DNA of 64,000 bases from Fervidicella metallireducens AeB (GCF_000601455.1 NZ_AZQP01000005.1:36064-100063), one strand, 5' to 3'; shown: positions 1-11,949, counted from the first letter of the stretch. Notes: generated by a model not told the origin, from the letters alone. Numbers and translations: made by a program.

Positions 1-3000
1 CACCTGCACCAGGGTGCCACCAATGTTGAACATCACCTTCAACAAACTGATGGGCACAATGGAGCAGGATTTGGTTTCGTGCAATTGATGGCATTGAGTA
101 CATAAGGCTCATCACATCCTGAAGCTGATCCCTATACCCATAAGCACCTCCTGATTGATAAAAGGCTGACCTTGCCCAGATTCTGCATATAAGGGTTTGA
201 TATAGAAGCCACGAATTAAGCATCAAATTCATTGTAGTGTCAGGTGTTTCAACATTAACAACACTTAGTAAATTTCTCCAGAAATCCTTTATTTCATTAA
301 GTGCGTTTTTACAGGTGTTGATATTCTTATAATTGGTCAACAGATATTTAAGATTATCTATATCTTTTATTTGACCAAAAAGATATACAAATTCAATACT
401 ACTACCAGCTTCTAAAGTAATTGAATTTTGAAGAACGCAGCAGGTATCAAAACCAGCACCAGTGGTATTTGACAGTTTCTCAAACTTCAAAGCTTGTGGA
501 TTATCTAAATGTCCATATTGACCTAAAAATTCCAATCTGTCACAGGTATAACTTAGCTTATTCAGTGACGAATCTACAAAGACCATACGTTCAGGGAAAT
601 CAGCATTATATGGGTTTTTAATTAAAATACAATCCCTTTCATCATTAAATTCACTAATCAAATGCTGTTGTGTAATTTGTTCACTTACACCAAGAACAGG
701 TCTTATGTAGTAAAAAATTGAGAGTTTTCTTTTTTCATTCAGGTCATTTTCCAGTTTTACCATAGAAATTTTTATATTATCATTTCTCGGTACAAAGACA
801 GTCAGATTCTGTTTTATACCATGACTATTGTGGTTAAAAAGTGAATAACCAAAGCCGTGGCGTATAGTATAACTTTCCTTTTCCCTGATAGGAAGAGGAG
901 TAATAGTAAAGACTTCTCCGGTATCATCGTCTCTGATATAAATTATTTCAGAAGGTGTGTCTGATACCGGATCATTTGACCAAGGTGTAAGCTTGTTTTC
1001 ACGGCTGTTTTCACACCAGGTATAGCCAGAGCCGGATTCAGTTACTATGAAACCACAATTTTCGTTTGATACAACGTTTATCCATGGTGCAGGTGTATTT
1101 ATATTATCTTTTAATCTTATAACATATTCGTTATTTTTCTCGTCAAAACCTCCATAACCGTTGAAATACAATAAATTCAGTGGTTCATCACTAGTTGAAT
1201 AGTTTTTAACAGATTCACTAAATACAGCTAAGCTATGAGGCTTTAGTAAATCGTGAAGTTCTATTTGTTTTTTAACCTGACCAAGCTCTGCTTTGATAAT
1301 TAACCTTGAGACAGAATATAGCAGAACAACATCTTCTTCAGGCATGTTGTGCGCATTTCTAATGAATATACCTCCCTGCCTATCCAGTATATTTCTTGCA
1401 TGGGTGGATAAAACAACTTCTCGAAGTAGATGTTCAAGTGGCTGAAGGTAGCTGCTTTCATCCTCGTTAAGAATAACCAGATCTACCTTAAGTCCTTTAC
1501 TGCTCCAGTAGTCATGTGCACGCAGCATGTCTTTAATAACATCTATGTCTTCAGTCTTTTTTATGGTTACTAAAACTATTGGTACATCACCAGAGATACC
1601 ATATGCCCAAAGTCCAGACTGACCTTTTTTATTTTTGGCAATATACTGGCTAAATTTTTTCCTAATTGGGCTCAGGAAGAGAATGTGGGAAATCATGTTA
1701 TCATAAGTTTCTATCTCACCAGGTGAGAGGTTAAGATATTTTAATTCCATCTGACTTCTCATATATGCCAATTCAAAGGCTCTTTCAATATTTGAAAAGT
1801 CATGATATTTACTCATTAAATCCTTTGCTTCCTCTTTACTTTTAGCTGTTCCAGTAGTAAATGAGAAAACAGCTGATTTACCGGGTTCAATCTTAATTTT
1901 TCCTCTCAGACTCATAATAGGGTCCAGTACAGGACCAATGGTACCTGAAAGTGGATGATTTAATGCCAAGGGGTTAGATATATCTCTTCCTCGACCAATA
2001 AATTTATTTCTGTTTGTTTCAAACTCATAATCTCCATATATGTTTCCTTTTACTGTCAGACTGTGATATGCCCAAAGGGTTTCCTTATGTTCCTCCCTCG
2101 GCCTTCTAGAGGAAATTATACCTGACACATCCTTAATATACTCAGTTCGTATAAACAGGTTGTTAAAGGCAGGGTGAGCAATGTCGGCCATCTGAGGGGA
2201 AAGAACCGTTTCAATATAGCTTGTGCATTCAATAATAATTTCTTTTTCAGCATTGTTTTTAATAGTAATTTTTCTAATTTCACAGTTGTCTTCAGGAGAT
2301 ACACAAATCTCTTGATGAGTCTCAATATTTTCATCAGTTCTGTGATATTCGGCTTTATCCTGGGAGAACTTAACATTATACTGGTCAGGGTTTTTATTAA
2401 TAGGTTCAAAGGTGGATGACCATACTTTGTTTGAATTTAGCTCTCTGATAAAGAAGTAACTTCCATATTTTCTTGATACACTGTCCTCTCTCCAACGTGT
2501 AACCTGTATATCACCATTTTTACAATAGCCAGAGCCACCGTTTGTCAAAAGTATTGAGTAGCTGCCATTTGATAGCAGGTGGCATACAGGGAGTGGGTTA
2601 TCAAGGGAGGATATATTACGAACTACAATGATATCCTCATATTCATGTTTCCTGAATGGTTCTACTGTTTCTTTGTACTCCTTTGTGATTATAACTCTTA
2701 AAGGTGTTTTTTCATGGAGCATAAATTCACCGCATCTTACTAATGGACTGCTGTGAAACCTTTTTATCATTATGTTATTGTTGATAAAATTATTGATTGA
2801 AAGCATAATCATACCCTGATGGTGTGCCATGTAACTTTTAACTACTTCAAAATCATTACCCATACTTAATCTTTCAGGAGTAAAGTCAGCAGCTTCATAT
2901 AAACCATATTTTCCTTCAAGATTAAGGGAAATCAGTCTTTTAATATTTTCTAATGCCTTATTTGGGGCAAATGGAAGGGCTAAAAGAGTTGAATATGGTG

Positions 3001-5734
3001 ATATAACCATATCCCTTATTAATCCCCTTTTTAATCCAAGTTCAGGAACTCCAAATGCCTTATATTGGTAATTTAAATGTAAATCAAATGTGTAATAACC
3101 TGATTCTGAAGTCCCCCATGGAAGATGACGTAATTTACCATATTTAATTTGTGATTTAATAGCCGTTTCATATGTTTCATCCAGCAGGGTATTATCATAG
3201 TTTTTCATAATCAAAGCAGGCATTAAGTATTCAAACATAGTACCAGTCCAGGAAACTAGGGCTCTAAATCCATCTATAAGTGTTAAAGATCTGCCAAGCC
3301 TGAACCAATGGTCAACAGGTACCTCTCCTCTGACTGCTGCTATATAGCTGGTAAGCCTTGCTTCTGAGGCTAATAAATCATAGTAGGATTCAGTAAGTTT
3401 GTTTTCATCAACGTTATATCCAATTGAGAATAGACCACGTTTTTCATCATACAGTGGTTTGAACAAGGTTTCATCACAAAGTTTTTGAACTCTTTCTTTT
3501 ACGGATTCAGCTGTGTCAATAAGAGAATTTAAATTATCTGAAACCCTTATAATTTCAGGTTTTAACATTAGCAAGAATTCTTTGTTAGCTGAATCTTTAC
3601 ATTCATTCAGCATTAAGTCTAAATTTGAAAGTATAGTTTCATAAATCTTGGACAAATCTTTTGGTGATGAATTTGAGCTTACTGCTCCTAAAATGGTACC
3701 CAGCTGATTGAACTCATCATGGTTATTGATGAAATTTATTGTATCCATCTTATACAATATGCTTGGATAAATATTGTTAAGTTCAAGAAGCAGTTCATCA
3801 ATATAATTTTTGAGCTTTATATCAGGATTGACGTCTTCATTTAACATCCCTTTTATTTTTTCAAATATCTCAAAGTAAAATTTTGGAGTATAGTTTTGTT
3901 CAGGGAATGAATTTTTAAGCTCCTTAAGTAAATCCTTATTATAGTCATTAGAATGTTCAATGGTATCAATAATACCCATTAATATATTAGTATTAAAGAT
4001 AGGAGCTTTGAGAATATCTTCAATTCCTTCAACAAGTGTTATATAATATCCAACTAGGTTTCCACTGTCAACTGTTGATACATATCTAGGATGTAAAACT
4101 TCAAGGGATTTTGTATCATACCAGTTATACAGATGTCCGTTCCATTTTTCCATCTTTTCAATGGTAGTTATTGTGTTGTTTAGTTTTTTTATAGTTGAAG
4201 TTAAGGAAATATAGCCTAAATCCCTTGCTGAAAGTATTGATAGCAGCAAAAAACCTATATTGGTAGGAGAGGTTCTATGAGCAACCCTGGATACTGGAGT
4301 TTCCTGATAATTATCAACTGGCAGAAAATTATTATCTTCTCCAGAAAATTCTTCATAGAAGTACCAGGTTTTCAGAGAAATCTCCCTTATATACTTTAAT
4401 TCATCCTTTGTAAGATTAAAACACATCTTATCAGAAGGTTTACTTATATAAAAGGCTACATATGGAGAAACAACCCAAAGTCCAGTAAAGAAAAGTGTAT
4501 AAATTGTGTTTTCTGGTTTCAGAATTAAAACTCCAAATAATAATATTAAAGAGAATATAACAGAAGAATACATCCTTCTGATAAAACCTTTAAAGTCATT
4601 CTTTAAATTTTTTTCAACTTCAGCAGCTGTTACCCATTCCAGAAGGTTATTTTTAGAGATAAAAACTCTGTAAAGTGTTTTTAAAATTGCATTAACCATC
4701 ATGTAGGAATGGTATGGAAGCATTATTAAATTCAATAATCCTTGAAAAATTGCTGCCTTAAATCCATATATTAAATTTCCATTGAGTCTTTGCCGTGGTG
4801 CTTTATAATATTTTAAAATAATAAAATCAAAAACATCTAGTAACAAATGAAATAAGATAGGAGAAATAAATACCACCATTAACCATAAAGGTAAATTAGT
4901 AATAGTTAATAAGGAAAAAGAAACTAGGAGAAGAATATTTGTAGAAACCAAACTCCTTCTTAAATTATCAAATATTTTCCACTTAGATAATGGGGTAAGA
5001 GGATTCTTGTGTTTTTTGCCAAATCTGTTTTTTACATATGGGAAAAGCCATCTTATAAGCTGCCAGTCACCTCTGACCCATCTATGTAGTCTAAGAATAT
5101 ATGAACTGTATTTCTCCGGATAACCATCATATAATTGAATATCTGTTGCCAGACCAACTCGTAAATAACTGCCTTCCAGGAGATCATGACTTAAAATCGT
5201 ATTTTCAGGTATTGAGGTGTTTAATACTTCCCTGAAAACATCAACATTATATATACCTTTACCAGTAAATATACCTTCACCAAATAAATCCTGGTAGACA
5301 TCTGAAACTGCTGTAGAATATGGGTCCACACCACCACAGCCGGCAAATATTCTTGAGAACAATGTTTTGTTACTGCTCTCTATATTAATTGCTATACGGG
5401 GTTGGATAAGACCATATCCACCAGTTACTATACCTTTATCTTTATCTACAATAGCTTCATTAAGAGGATGTGAAATTGTTCCTATAAGTTTTCTGGCAGT
5501 TCCTATAGGCATTATTGTGTCAGCATCAAGGGTTATAATATATTTAACCTTTTTTAAAGGTGTTATGTCGCTGGATATAAAACTAAAGGTTGTTTTTGTA
5601 TCACCTTTGATAAGGTTATTTAATTCTACTATTGCACCTCTTTTTCTTTCCCAGGCCATCCATTTATTTTCATTTTTATTGAATATTCTTTTTCTGCAAA
5701 AGAAAAAAGAATATATTCCTGGAGTATTTTTTGT
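1..5734 (-). CDS. ndvB: Cyclic beta-1,2-glucan synthase-like protein, main part (partial, runs off left edge)
   Basis: This is the larger piece of a gene whose start lies at 7385. It is out of frame with the N-terminal piece by one base, and its open frame runs from a stop at 5735-5737 past base 1. Reading leftwards I see a family 84 glycosyltransferase with an LDADT motif (near 5530), then several membrane segments (about 5000-4450), then a glucoamylase-like domain with the TSPTNIG motif (near 4280). Next come the beta-sandwich regions typical of GH94 proteins, and finally the start of a GH94 phosphorylase catalytic domain with GAYGYRDQLQD and HWWHP close to the window edge. Known family members (NdvB/Cgs) polymerise glucose from UDP-glucose into beta-1,2-glucan at the membrane and trim the chain with the phosphorylase domain. 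Substrate and product here are inferred from family membership. Confidence 0.85.
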
Positions 5735-7385
5735 TTAATTTAGATATTTCGTAAAGGGCAGTATCAACAATCTGTTGATCATTAGGTGATGTTTCTTCTT
5801 TGTAATCCTTAAAATCTCCAACTAAAGCAAAATAGATGTTGTTTTCTTTATTTGCAAGATAAGTAACTTCCAATTGAGAAATTAATTCCTTTACCCTTGA
5901 AACATCAGGAAGTATAGTGGGAACAATTACCATTGTTGTCTTATTCTCTGGAATTCCGTATTTCATTTCAAGTTTAGGGATAAAATCAGGTTTAACTGTA
6001 TGGGTTACAATCCAATTGGTCAGAGACAGTGCAACATCACTTAATGGTGTTATTGAGAGAATAAAAATAACTAAGCTTATTGTATAGTTACGGGTATATA
6101 AAAAACTGGCATAAGAAACCAGTGAAGAAAAGACAATTGTCATTGCAGCAAAGGGTAAGATATAAATATAAGGTGTATCGTATTTATCTCTAAGAAAAAG
6201 TTTCTTAGCACCTAATTTATTTAGAAGGATATTTATACCTTTACCTGATAAATAATACCCGACATGGTACGAAGCAGTACAGTCAGGTAAACCTTTCTCT
6301 GAACATTCAACAGCAGCCCTTGCAACAGATGATTCTGAAATATTTAAAAGCTTTGCAATTTTTTCAACTCTATGTCTGTAATAGTCTCTTGTTTCGAAGT
6401 CCTGCTGGGAGTATATATTTGAGGGATCTTGTTCTAATATTCCTTCAACAATGGACAGTGACTCAAAAACTTCTTCCCAGTCAATAGAGGCATTAACTCT
6501 AAGGGATGTGATACTATTGCCCATAGCTATTTGCATAGATGCTTGTTCCTGATGTTCATGCTTTATTATATCTTCAAGGCAAGTATCAAACTTTAACAGA
6601 TATTCTTCTAAATAATCCATTATAGGGTTCAGATTGATACCCCGATATTTTGCTATATTCACAACACGTTCAATAAATGAGGGTAGAAGTATGTTTGATG
6701 AAGTAATAGTTTGATTTATTACATTTAAAACACTGTCCTCATCGGTATATTTAATTTTTTCTGCCTTTTTCCATTGAAGCTGAGTGTTATATATTTTTTC
6801 GCAGGTATATCTTATTTTTTCAAATAGAGCAATTTTAATGGCAGGAGAAAGAGCCCAAAGCTCTGCCATAGATAAAGTATTTATTGACTGGTATGCTCTG
6901 ACAAAGTTTATCAATAGATCTTCATCAATTTTTCCGTCTGTATGTACTGCAAGTTCAAGAGCAATAGCAAAAATTCTTGGATAGTCTTTTAGATAACCAT
7001 CTTTTAATACATTAAGGTTTTTAAAGAATTTTTTTTCTTTATTCTGTTTAAGTCTCTTGTATTGTTCTTCAATTATATAATAATTGTCTAAAAGCCACTC
7101 AGAAGCAGGGCAGAGAGGTAACTGCCCCTTTGAGTATGCATTTAATTTTTTATATACATCTGTTATATAGTCAAAGTTTTCATCCAATCTATCAAAGAGA
7201 TAGTTATAACCATTTTTATTCTTACAAATTCTGTGTGATTTTGCGGTTTCTTTAGCGTGTTTGAGTAGTTCCTCATAACTTAATAAAACGTCGTTAATTT
7301 CAATGTTATGTGGTTTAAGGTTAAAGCCTTTCAATAAAAAAAGTATAATGATTAACCCCAAAAGGATTACTATATAAAGCTGCAT
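5676..7385 (-). CDS. ndvB: Cyclic beta-1,2-glucan synthase-like protein, N-terminal part (frameshifted)
   Basis: This is the N-terminal piece of the GT84/GH94 gene. It opens with one hydrophobic segment (residues 2-20), followed by a long helical region and two more membrane segments near residues 410-460. The start of the glycosyltransferase core follows (MVIVPTILPDVSRV). The frame ends early at 5676 because of one extra base in an A-run at 5703-5708; removing one base joins it smoothly to the downstream frame. I chose the ATG at 7385 because AGGAAAGGTGAT lies a normal distance upstream; a GTG at 7397 is possible but overlaps that ribosome binding site. The gene follows the nucleotidyltransferase gene by about 23 bases and is probably cotranscribed with it. 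Confidence 0.8.
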   Translation of the reverse strand: MQLYIVILLGLIIILFLLKGFNLKPHNIEINDVLLSYEELLKHAKETAKSHRICKNKNGYNYLFDRLDENFDYITDVYKKLNAYSKGQLPLCPASEWLLDNYYIIEEQYKRLKQNKEKKFFKNLNVLKDGYLKDYPRIFAIALELAVHTDGKIDEDLLINFVRAYQSINTLSMAELWALSPAIKIALFEKIRYTCEKIYNTQLQWKKAEKIKYTDEDSVLNVINQTITSSNILLPSFIERVVNIAKYRGINLNPIMDYLEEYLLKFDTCLEDIIKHEHQEQASMQIAMGNSITSLRVNASIDWEEVFESLSIVEGILEQDPSNIYSQQDFETRDYYRHRVEKIAKLLNISESSVARAAVECSEKGLPDCTASYHVGYYLSGKGINILLNKLGAKKLFLRDKYDTPYIYILPFAAMTIVFSSLVSYASFLYTRNYTISLVIFILSITPLSDVALSLTNWIVTHTVKPDFIPKLEMKYGIPENKTTMVIVPTILPDVSRVKELISQLEVTYLANKENNIYFALVGDFKDYKEETSPNDQQIVDTALYEISKLNKKYSRNIFFFLLQKKNIQ

Positions 7386-7408
7386 AATATTTATCACCTT
7401 TCCTAAGA

Positions 7409-9868
7409 CTAATCGTTGTTAACAATCTTACAGATTTTATCGCTTATTGACAAACAAAGCTCCTCAGCATATTCTTCATTGAAGCCTTCAGAGAAAATGT
7501 TAAAAATAGGCCGTTCATTATCTGGAAGAATCAAGGTCCAGCCCTTCTGAGTATTAATCTTAATTCCTTCAAAAAGCTCAATATCCCTGTTGCTGTGTTC
7601 TTCAATAAGCCTCCTTATCACCCTGCCTCTGTCCTTAAAATCACAAAGGACTTCATCATGTTTAACGTAGAATTCTGGTATTTCTTTAAGCAGATCACCT
7701 AAAGAAATGGAGTTTAAAGTCAAATACTCAAGTATTTTACCAACTGCCAGTATTCCATCGTAACTTAAAATATATTGAATAAGGGAGTCTTCATCCTCTG
7801 CAAGGTTTAACATTGTGTTCATTATTTCGCTGGGTGAAGACTTTGTTCTTATAACTTCAGCCTTATATTGCATTGCAATATTTTCAATAACCCTGGTTGT
7901 TGTATAAGGAACAACAAGTTTTTTATTTGTTCCTGATTTTAGTGCGATTAAACTGGCAAGTACGGTATATTTTTCGCCCCTTACAGGTATTCCATTTTCA
8001 TCAATAAGGGTTAAATTTTCACCGTTTTCGCTTAGGACAACACCAAAGTTGTAGTTACCCCTTTTTATTTTTTTGCCCATTGCATCTATGAATTTCTCCA
8101 TGGAATTAAAATTTTTAATACTGTAATCCCCATCTGCTTTACAACCTAAAAAATTAAGGAATGTCAAAGTCAGCATAGTTGTTTTTTCGTTTTCAGAAGA
8201 AACTAAAATATTATAATTTTTACTTCTGATTTTACTAAGGGATTTGATGCTGTTGGCACTTGTTTGTATATACAGGGAAGTGAAATTATCAACATTAATG
8301 ACTTCATTTATCATATCTGAGTTACAGCGTTGAAAATCTTCCCTTAAAAATAAATTTTCTATTTTTTTCTCTACACTTCGTTGGATGTTACCTCCCATAT
8401 TGTTTGTAAACTCAATATGTACTTTATTTGGATCACAATTGAAGGTGCTGATATGAACACCTCCTGAACCACGATAAAACCTGACTGCAAATCTGTTTAT
8501 GGGTAAAATTATATTTTCTATATCAATAGCTCTGGCACCGGTAGATAAAACACCAGCTATTAATGATTGTTTTATTATTTTGGAAGCTGGAGTGGAGTCG
8601 CAGCTTATAATCACTGGAGAGTCCTTGTTGATAGCCGATGCAAAAGCAGAGCCCAATAAAGATGCAAATTCAGGAGTTATATCAATATTCACATCTCCGC
8701 TGATGTCTCTGTTGCCAAACAAAGTACGTCTTGCCTTTGTACCCCAAACAAGATTTTTATTAATAATAGTATCCTCTTTAATTGTTTTGTTAGGCCAGAT
8801 TTTAATATTTGGCTTAATAGTGCAGCCATCCTGAAGTGTGCATTCTGCTCCAATAACAGTGTCTTCAAAGATATTTACGTTATTTTTTATTTTAACTTTA
8901 TTGCATAAAATAGTTCCCCTTAGCTGTGAGTTTTTACCTATATATGTGTTACACCAGATAACACTTCGCTTTAATGTTGATTTTGAATCAATTGTAGTGT
9001 TGTTTCCGATTATGCAGTAAGAATCAATAGTTGAATTGCTGTTTATAATACAATCTTTGCCTATGTAAACAGGAGGAGTAATTTTTACATCCTCTGAAAC
9101 AATACAACCATCTTCAACCCATATCCCCTTTGAAATTTCAGTTCCAGCAATTTCTAAACGAACTTTTCCGTCTAAGACATCGAATTGGGTTTGTTTATAT
9201 GAATTAATATCTCCAATATCACACCAGTAATCTTCAGTTATGTATCCAAACATAGGAACTGAATCCTTTAACAATTTAGGGAAAAGGTCTTTACTGAAGT
9301 CAAAGTTTTGTCCTTTTTTATAATAATTTAAAACATCTGGTTCAAGTATATAAATGCCTGTATTAACGGTATCGCTGAAAACCTCACCCCAACTGGGTTT
9401 TTCAAGAAATCTGATTATTTTTCCATTTTCATCTGTAATTACAATTCCATATTCAAGAGGAATATTTTCTTTTTTTAATATTAAGGTTGCCTTTGAACCT
9501 TTTTCTTTGTGAAATTTTAAAGCTTCAGTTATATTGATATCTGTTAAAGCATCTCCGCTTATAACAATGAAGGTGTCATCTAAAAAATTTTCTGCGTTGA
9601 GAACGCTGCCGCCAGTGCCTAAGGGCACTTCTTCTACGTAATAGGATATGTTAACACCCAATTCTCTACCGTCATCGAAATAATCTTTTATTGATGAGGG
9701 AAGATAGTAAAGGGTAGCGGCTATATCTACTATGTTATGTTTTTTAAGAAGGTTTATTATATGTTCCATAACTGGTTTATTAAGTATTGGTACCATAGGT
9801 TTAGGAATATCGCTTGTTAAAGGTCTAAGTCTAGTACCTTCACCACCTGCCATGATTACTGCCTTCAT
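7409..9868 (-). CDS. Mannose-1-phosphate guanylyltransferase-like nucleotidyltransferase fused to a degenerate phosphomutase domain
   Basis: The 819-residue protein starts with a sugar-phosphate nucleotidyltransferase domain (residues 1-230, signature [18 protein letters not shown]). A left-handed beta-helix of hexapeptide repeats follows (about 250-370), then a region with the fold of a phosphomannomutase/phosphoglucomutase (about 375-815). The first domain should make an NDP-sugar from a sugar-1-phosphate and NTP; the sugar and base cannot be told from the sequence. The mutase part looks catalytically dead: the expected TASHNP serine loop reads ISTFNCDP and the DxDxDR metal loop reads SENGEN. 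Such degenerate fusions are known in this family. The gene has an AGAGGTGA ribosome binding site and lies directly upstream of the glucan synthase gene, so it probably supplies or regulates activated sugar for it. Confidence 0.85.
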   Translation of the reverse strand: MKAVIMAGGEGTRLRPLTSDIPKPMVPILNKPVMEHIINLLKKHNIVDIAATLYYLPSSIKDYFDDGRELGVNISYYVEEVPLGTGGSVLNAENFLDDTFIVISGDALTDINITEALKFHKEKGSKATLILKKENIPLEYGIVITDENGKIIRFLEKPSWGEVFSDTVNTGIYILEPDVLNYYKKGQNFDFSKDLFPKLLKDSVPMFGYITEDYWCDIGDINSYKQTQFDVLDGKVRLEIAGTEISKGIWVEDGCIVSEDVKITPPVYIGKDCIINSNSTIDSYCIIGNNTTIDSKSTLKRSVIWCNTYIGKNSQLRGTILCNKVKIKNNVNIFEDTVIGAECTLQDGCTIKPNIKIWPNKTIKEDTIINKNLVWGTKARRTLFGNRDISGDVNIDITPEFASLLGSAFASAINKDSPVIISCDSTPASKIIKQSLIAGVLSTGARAIDIENIILPINRFAVRFYRGSGGVHISTFNCDPNKVHIEFTNNMGGNIQRSVEKKIENLFLREDFQRCNSDMINEVINVDNFTSLYIQTSANSIKSLSKIRSKNYNILVSSENEKTTMLTLTFLNFLGCKADGDYSIKNFNSMEKFIDAMGKKIKRGNYNFGVVLSENGENLTLIDENGIPVRGEKYTVLASLIALKSGTNKKLVVPYTTTRVIENIAMQYKAEVIRTKSSPSEIMNTMLNLAEDEDSLIQYILSYDGILAVGKILEYLTLNSISLGDLLKEIPEFYVKHDEVLCDFKDRGRVIRRLIEEHSNRDIELFEGIKINTQKGWTLILPDNERPIFNIFSEGFNEEYAEELCLSISDKICKIVNND

Positions 9869-10011
9869 AAATTCACCTCTTGCACCAAAATTTAAGTTAC
9901 AAACTTATTTTCTTTATGAGGGCAGTATTTTATACTTGGATAAATTTAGAAAATAAAGAAGAAGTGTGATTTGTGATTATGGATAAGCCTATGAATATAT
10001 AAGTGAAATGA

Positions 10012-10037
10012 AATAAAAAAGGAGCCATAGGCTCCTT
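10012..10037 (-). terminator. Intrinsic terminator of the zinc-ribbon gene
   Basis: Eight-base stem AAGGAGCC / GGCTCCTT with a three-base loop, followed on the minus strand by a run of T. It lies four bases beyond the stop codon of the zinc-ribbon gene. Confidence 0.85.
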
Positions 10038-10040
10038 AAA

Positions 10041-10208
10041 TTATCTGTCGAAGTTTCTGTTGTTTCTTTGAGCTTTTTTAGCTCTTCTGCATTCTGGACA
10101 TCTCTTTGGTTCGTTTTCGAAACCTTTTTCAGCGTAGAAAGCTTGCTCGCCTTCAGTGAATATGAATTCCTTTCCACAATCTGTGCATACTAATGTTTTG
10201 TCTGCCAT
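10041..10208 (-). CDS. Small zinc-ribbon domain protein (55 aa)
   Basis: The 55-residue protein starts MADKTLVCTDCGKEF and has two CxxC pairs (CTDC at residues 8-11 and CPEC near 38-41) about 27 residues apart, with the central FTEGEQAFYAEKGF segment. This matches the probable zinc-ribbon family (zf-trcl type) common in Clostridia. Its function is unknown; zinc binding by the four cysteines is inferred from the family. AGGAGG lies eight bases before the ATG. The leader upstream can fold into a hairpin that pairs with this ribosome binding site (see the regulatory entry at 10217-10274). The gene appears to be a single transcription unit. Confidence 0.85.
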   Translation of the reverse strand: MADKTLVCTDCGKEFIFTEGEQAFYAEKGFENEPKRCPECRRAKKAQRNNRNFDR

Positions 10209-10216
10209 TTTAAATT

Positions 10217-10274
10217 ACCTCCTAAATTTGGGATTTAACGACTCATAGACTCACATCCCAAAGATAGGGAGGAT
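10217..10274 (-). promoter_or_regulatory. Leader hairpin able to mask the ribosome binding site of the zinc-ribbon gene
   Basis: On the minus strand the leader contains TTTGGGAT, 20 bases, then ATCCCAAA. Outside this 8-bp stem lies CCTCC on the upstream side and the GGAGG ribosome binding site on the downstream side, which can pair with each other. The paired structure would occlude translation initiation. The pairing is seen in the sequence; regulation is an inference. Confidence 0.5.
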
Positions 10275-10395
10275 AAGACCTTATAGTGTTAAATCTCTTA
10301 AAATTTACATTATTATTGTAGCATTATAGATTAAATAAATCAATAAAAATCCAAAAATTTTTTTAAATTTTAGTATTTTTATAACAAATAAAAAG

Positions 10396-10421
10396 AAAAG
10401 CAGGAATTAATCCTGCTTTTT
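10396..10421 (-). terminator. Intrinsic terminator of the APC permease gene
   Basis: Ten-base stem AAAAGCAGGA / TCCTGCTTTT, five-base loop, A/T tracts on both sides. It sits eight bases beyond the stop codon of the permease gene. Confidence 0.8.
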
Positions 10422-10428
10422 AATATAA

Positions 10429-11949
10429 TTATGCTGCTATATCTTCACTGTTAGCTTTAACTTTTCTTTCATAGCTGCTGTACATTAGTATTGCTACTAT
10501 TGAGAAGAATACTGGTCCAGCTATACTGTATATAGTTGTTAACATGTCTCCGTTGATTGCTGGCTCTATTATACAGAATACGTTAGCAAATCCAACAGTT
10601 AGAACAACTACAGCAGTCCAAAGTGAAGCACTGCCTTGAGTTTTAAATACTTCAAAAGGTTTAACGATTTCTTGCTTTTTCTTGAAAGCTGGGAAAGCAA
10701 GTGCTATAAACATATATGGAAGAGTCATAGCAACGTTTGTCATAGCTACAAGTATATCGAAGAACTTAGTCATTGAGTCTCCACCAAATGTAACAAGTGC
10801 AATCATTACACAAACAGTTACACATTGGATTACCATAGCGTTTATTGGCATTCCATTCTTAAGTTCTCCCATTTTTCCTGGCCATAACTTAGCTGGAGTA
10901 CCTTCAATAATTTGTTTTAATGGAGCATAAGTTAATGTGAAGAAAGCTCCACAAAGTGCTAAGAACATTGAAAGACCAACGAATCTAGCAATTCCAGCAC
11001 CCATTGCAACACATGTTGCTTCGCTTGCACCAAAAGCATTTCCAAGTGCGTATCCAAGGTTTGCCATAACAACATATCCAGCATTACCTAAGTGAACGCC
11101 TTCAGTGTTCATAACGTTTGTCCAGTTAGTAAATATACCAACCATGAATATACCTAATGAATATCCTATAGAAATAACAACTGCTGATATTGCAACTCCC
11201 TTAGGGAATGTTTTTTCAGCGTTTTCAGTCTGGTCAACAAGACCACCAACAACTTCAATACCACCGTATGCAAATATAGCGTAAACTACGAATGCAAGTG
11301 AAGTGATTATGTTTCCTACATATTTAGGATTTGGTGAAGTTGTAAATGAGCTTAGTCCAACTATTGGTTGAGCTAATTGTCCATGATTTCCTATTAAAAC
11401 TAATATAGCACCAACTAATAACACGATGTTTAATGCAGCAACTGCAGTTCCACCAAGTGATGTTATCTTCTTAATCTTGTCAAGACCCTTTGTTGATATA
11501 AAAGTAACGAAAATTATCCAAAGTATACCTAATAATCCAAGAGTCTTAGGTCCTGAAAGTCCTAAAAGTGACCATGTTTTAGTAGTATCTTTACCGAATA
11601 TTGCATTTGATATTGGAACCCATACACCGGATGCAACGTTAACCATCCAGATTATATATGATGCATACCACATAAATGTTCCAACGAATGCGAATTTAGG
11701 TCCTACTGATTTTTCCATCCATGAGTATATACCACCCTTTTCGCTTTTGAAAGCTGCACCGAATTCAGCCATCATAAATGCGAATGGAATAAAGAATGTT
11801 ATTCCTGAAAGAATGTACCATGGAATCGCAGCATATCCCATTTTGTAGAATGATCTTGGGATATTGTTAAATCCATAAACTGAAGTAAATATCATTAGTA
11901 TTAATGATACCAGTGTAAGTTTTTTGTTGTTTTGTGGATTTGATGCCAC
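10429..11949 (-). CDS. yjeM: APC-family amino acid permease, YjeM/GadC-like
   Basis: This 506-residue integral membrane protein has about 12 hydrophobic segments. The N-terminal stretch with NNIPRSFYKMGYAAIPWY and the FAYGGIEVVGGLVDQTENAEK segment in the sixth helix region resemble the YjeM branch of the glutamate/GABA antiporter subgroup of the APC superfamily. It probably exchanges or imports an amino acid across the cytoplasmic membrane; the substrate is not known even for YjeM. The start is a GTG with AAGGGGGT eight bases upstream. A promoter candidate is at 11997-12024 and a terminator at 10396-10421, so this looks like a monocistronic unit. Confidence 0.85.
   Translation of the reverse strand: MASNPQNNKKLTLVSLILMIFTSVYGFNNIPRSFYKMGYAAIPWYILSGITFFIPFAFMMAEFGAAFKSEKGGIYSWMEKSVGPKFAFVGTFMWYASYIIWMVNVASGVWVPISNAIFGKDTTKTWSLLGLSGPKTLGLLGILWIIFVTFISTKGLDKIKKITSLGGTAVAALNIVLLVGAILVLIGNHGQLAQPIVGLSSFTTSPNPKYVGNIITSLAFVVYAIFAYGGIEVVGGLVDQTENAEKTFPKGVAISAVVISIGYSLGIFMVGIFTNWTNVMNTEGVHLGNAGYVVMANLGYALGNAFGASEATCVAMGAGIARFVGLSMFLALCGAFFTLTYAPLKQIIEGTPAKLWPGKMGELKNGMPINAMVIQCVTVCVMIALVTFGGDSMTKFFDILVAMTNVAMTLPYMFIALAFPAFKKKQEIVKPFEVFKTQGSASLWTAVVVLTVGFANVFCIIEPAINGDMLTTIYSIAGPVFFSIVAILMYSSYERKVKANSEDIAA

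Noticed and set aside
2116..2419. Open frames on both strands inside the glucan synthase gene (97 aa minus, 81 aa plus)
   Set aside because: They overlap the clear GT84/GH94 frame, have no ribosome binding site and no recognisable domain.
9989..10177. A 62-residue minus-strand frame over the zinc-ribbon gene
   Set aside because: It is out of frame with the zinc-ribbon protein, which has the CxxC pairs, an AGGAGG site and a terminator at its end.
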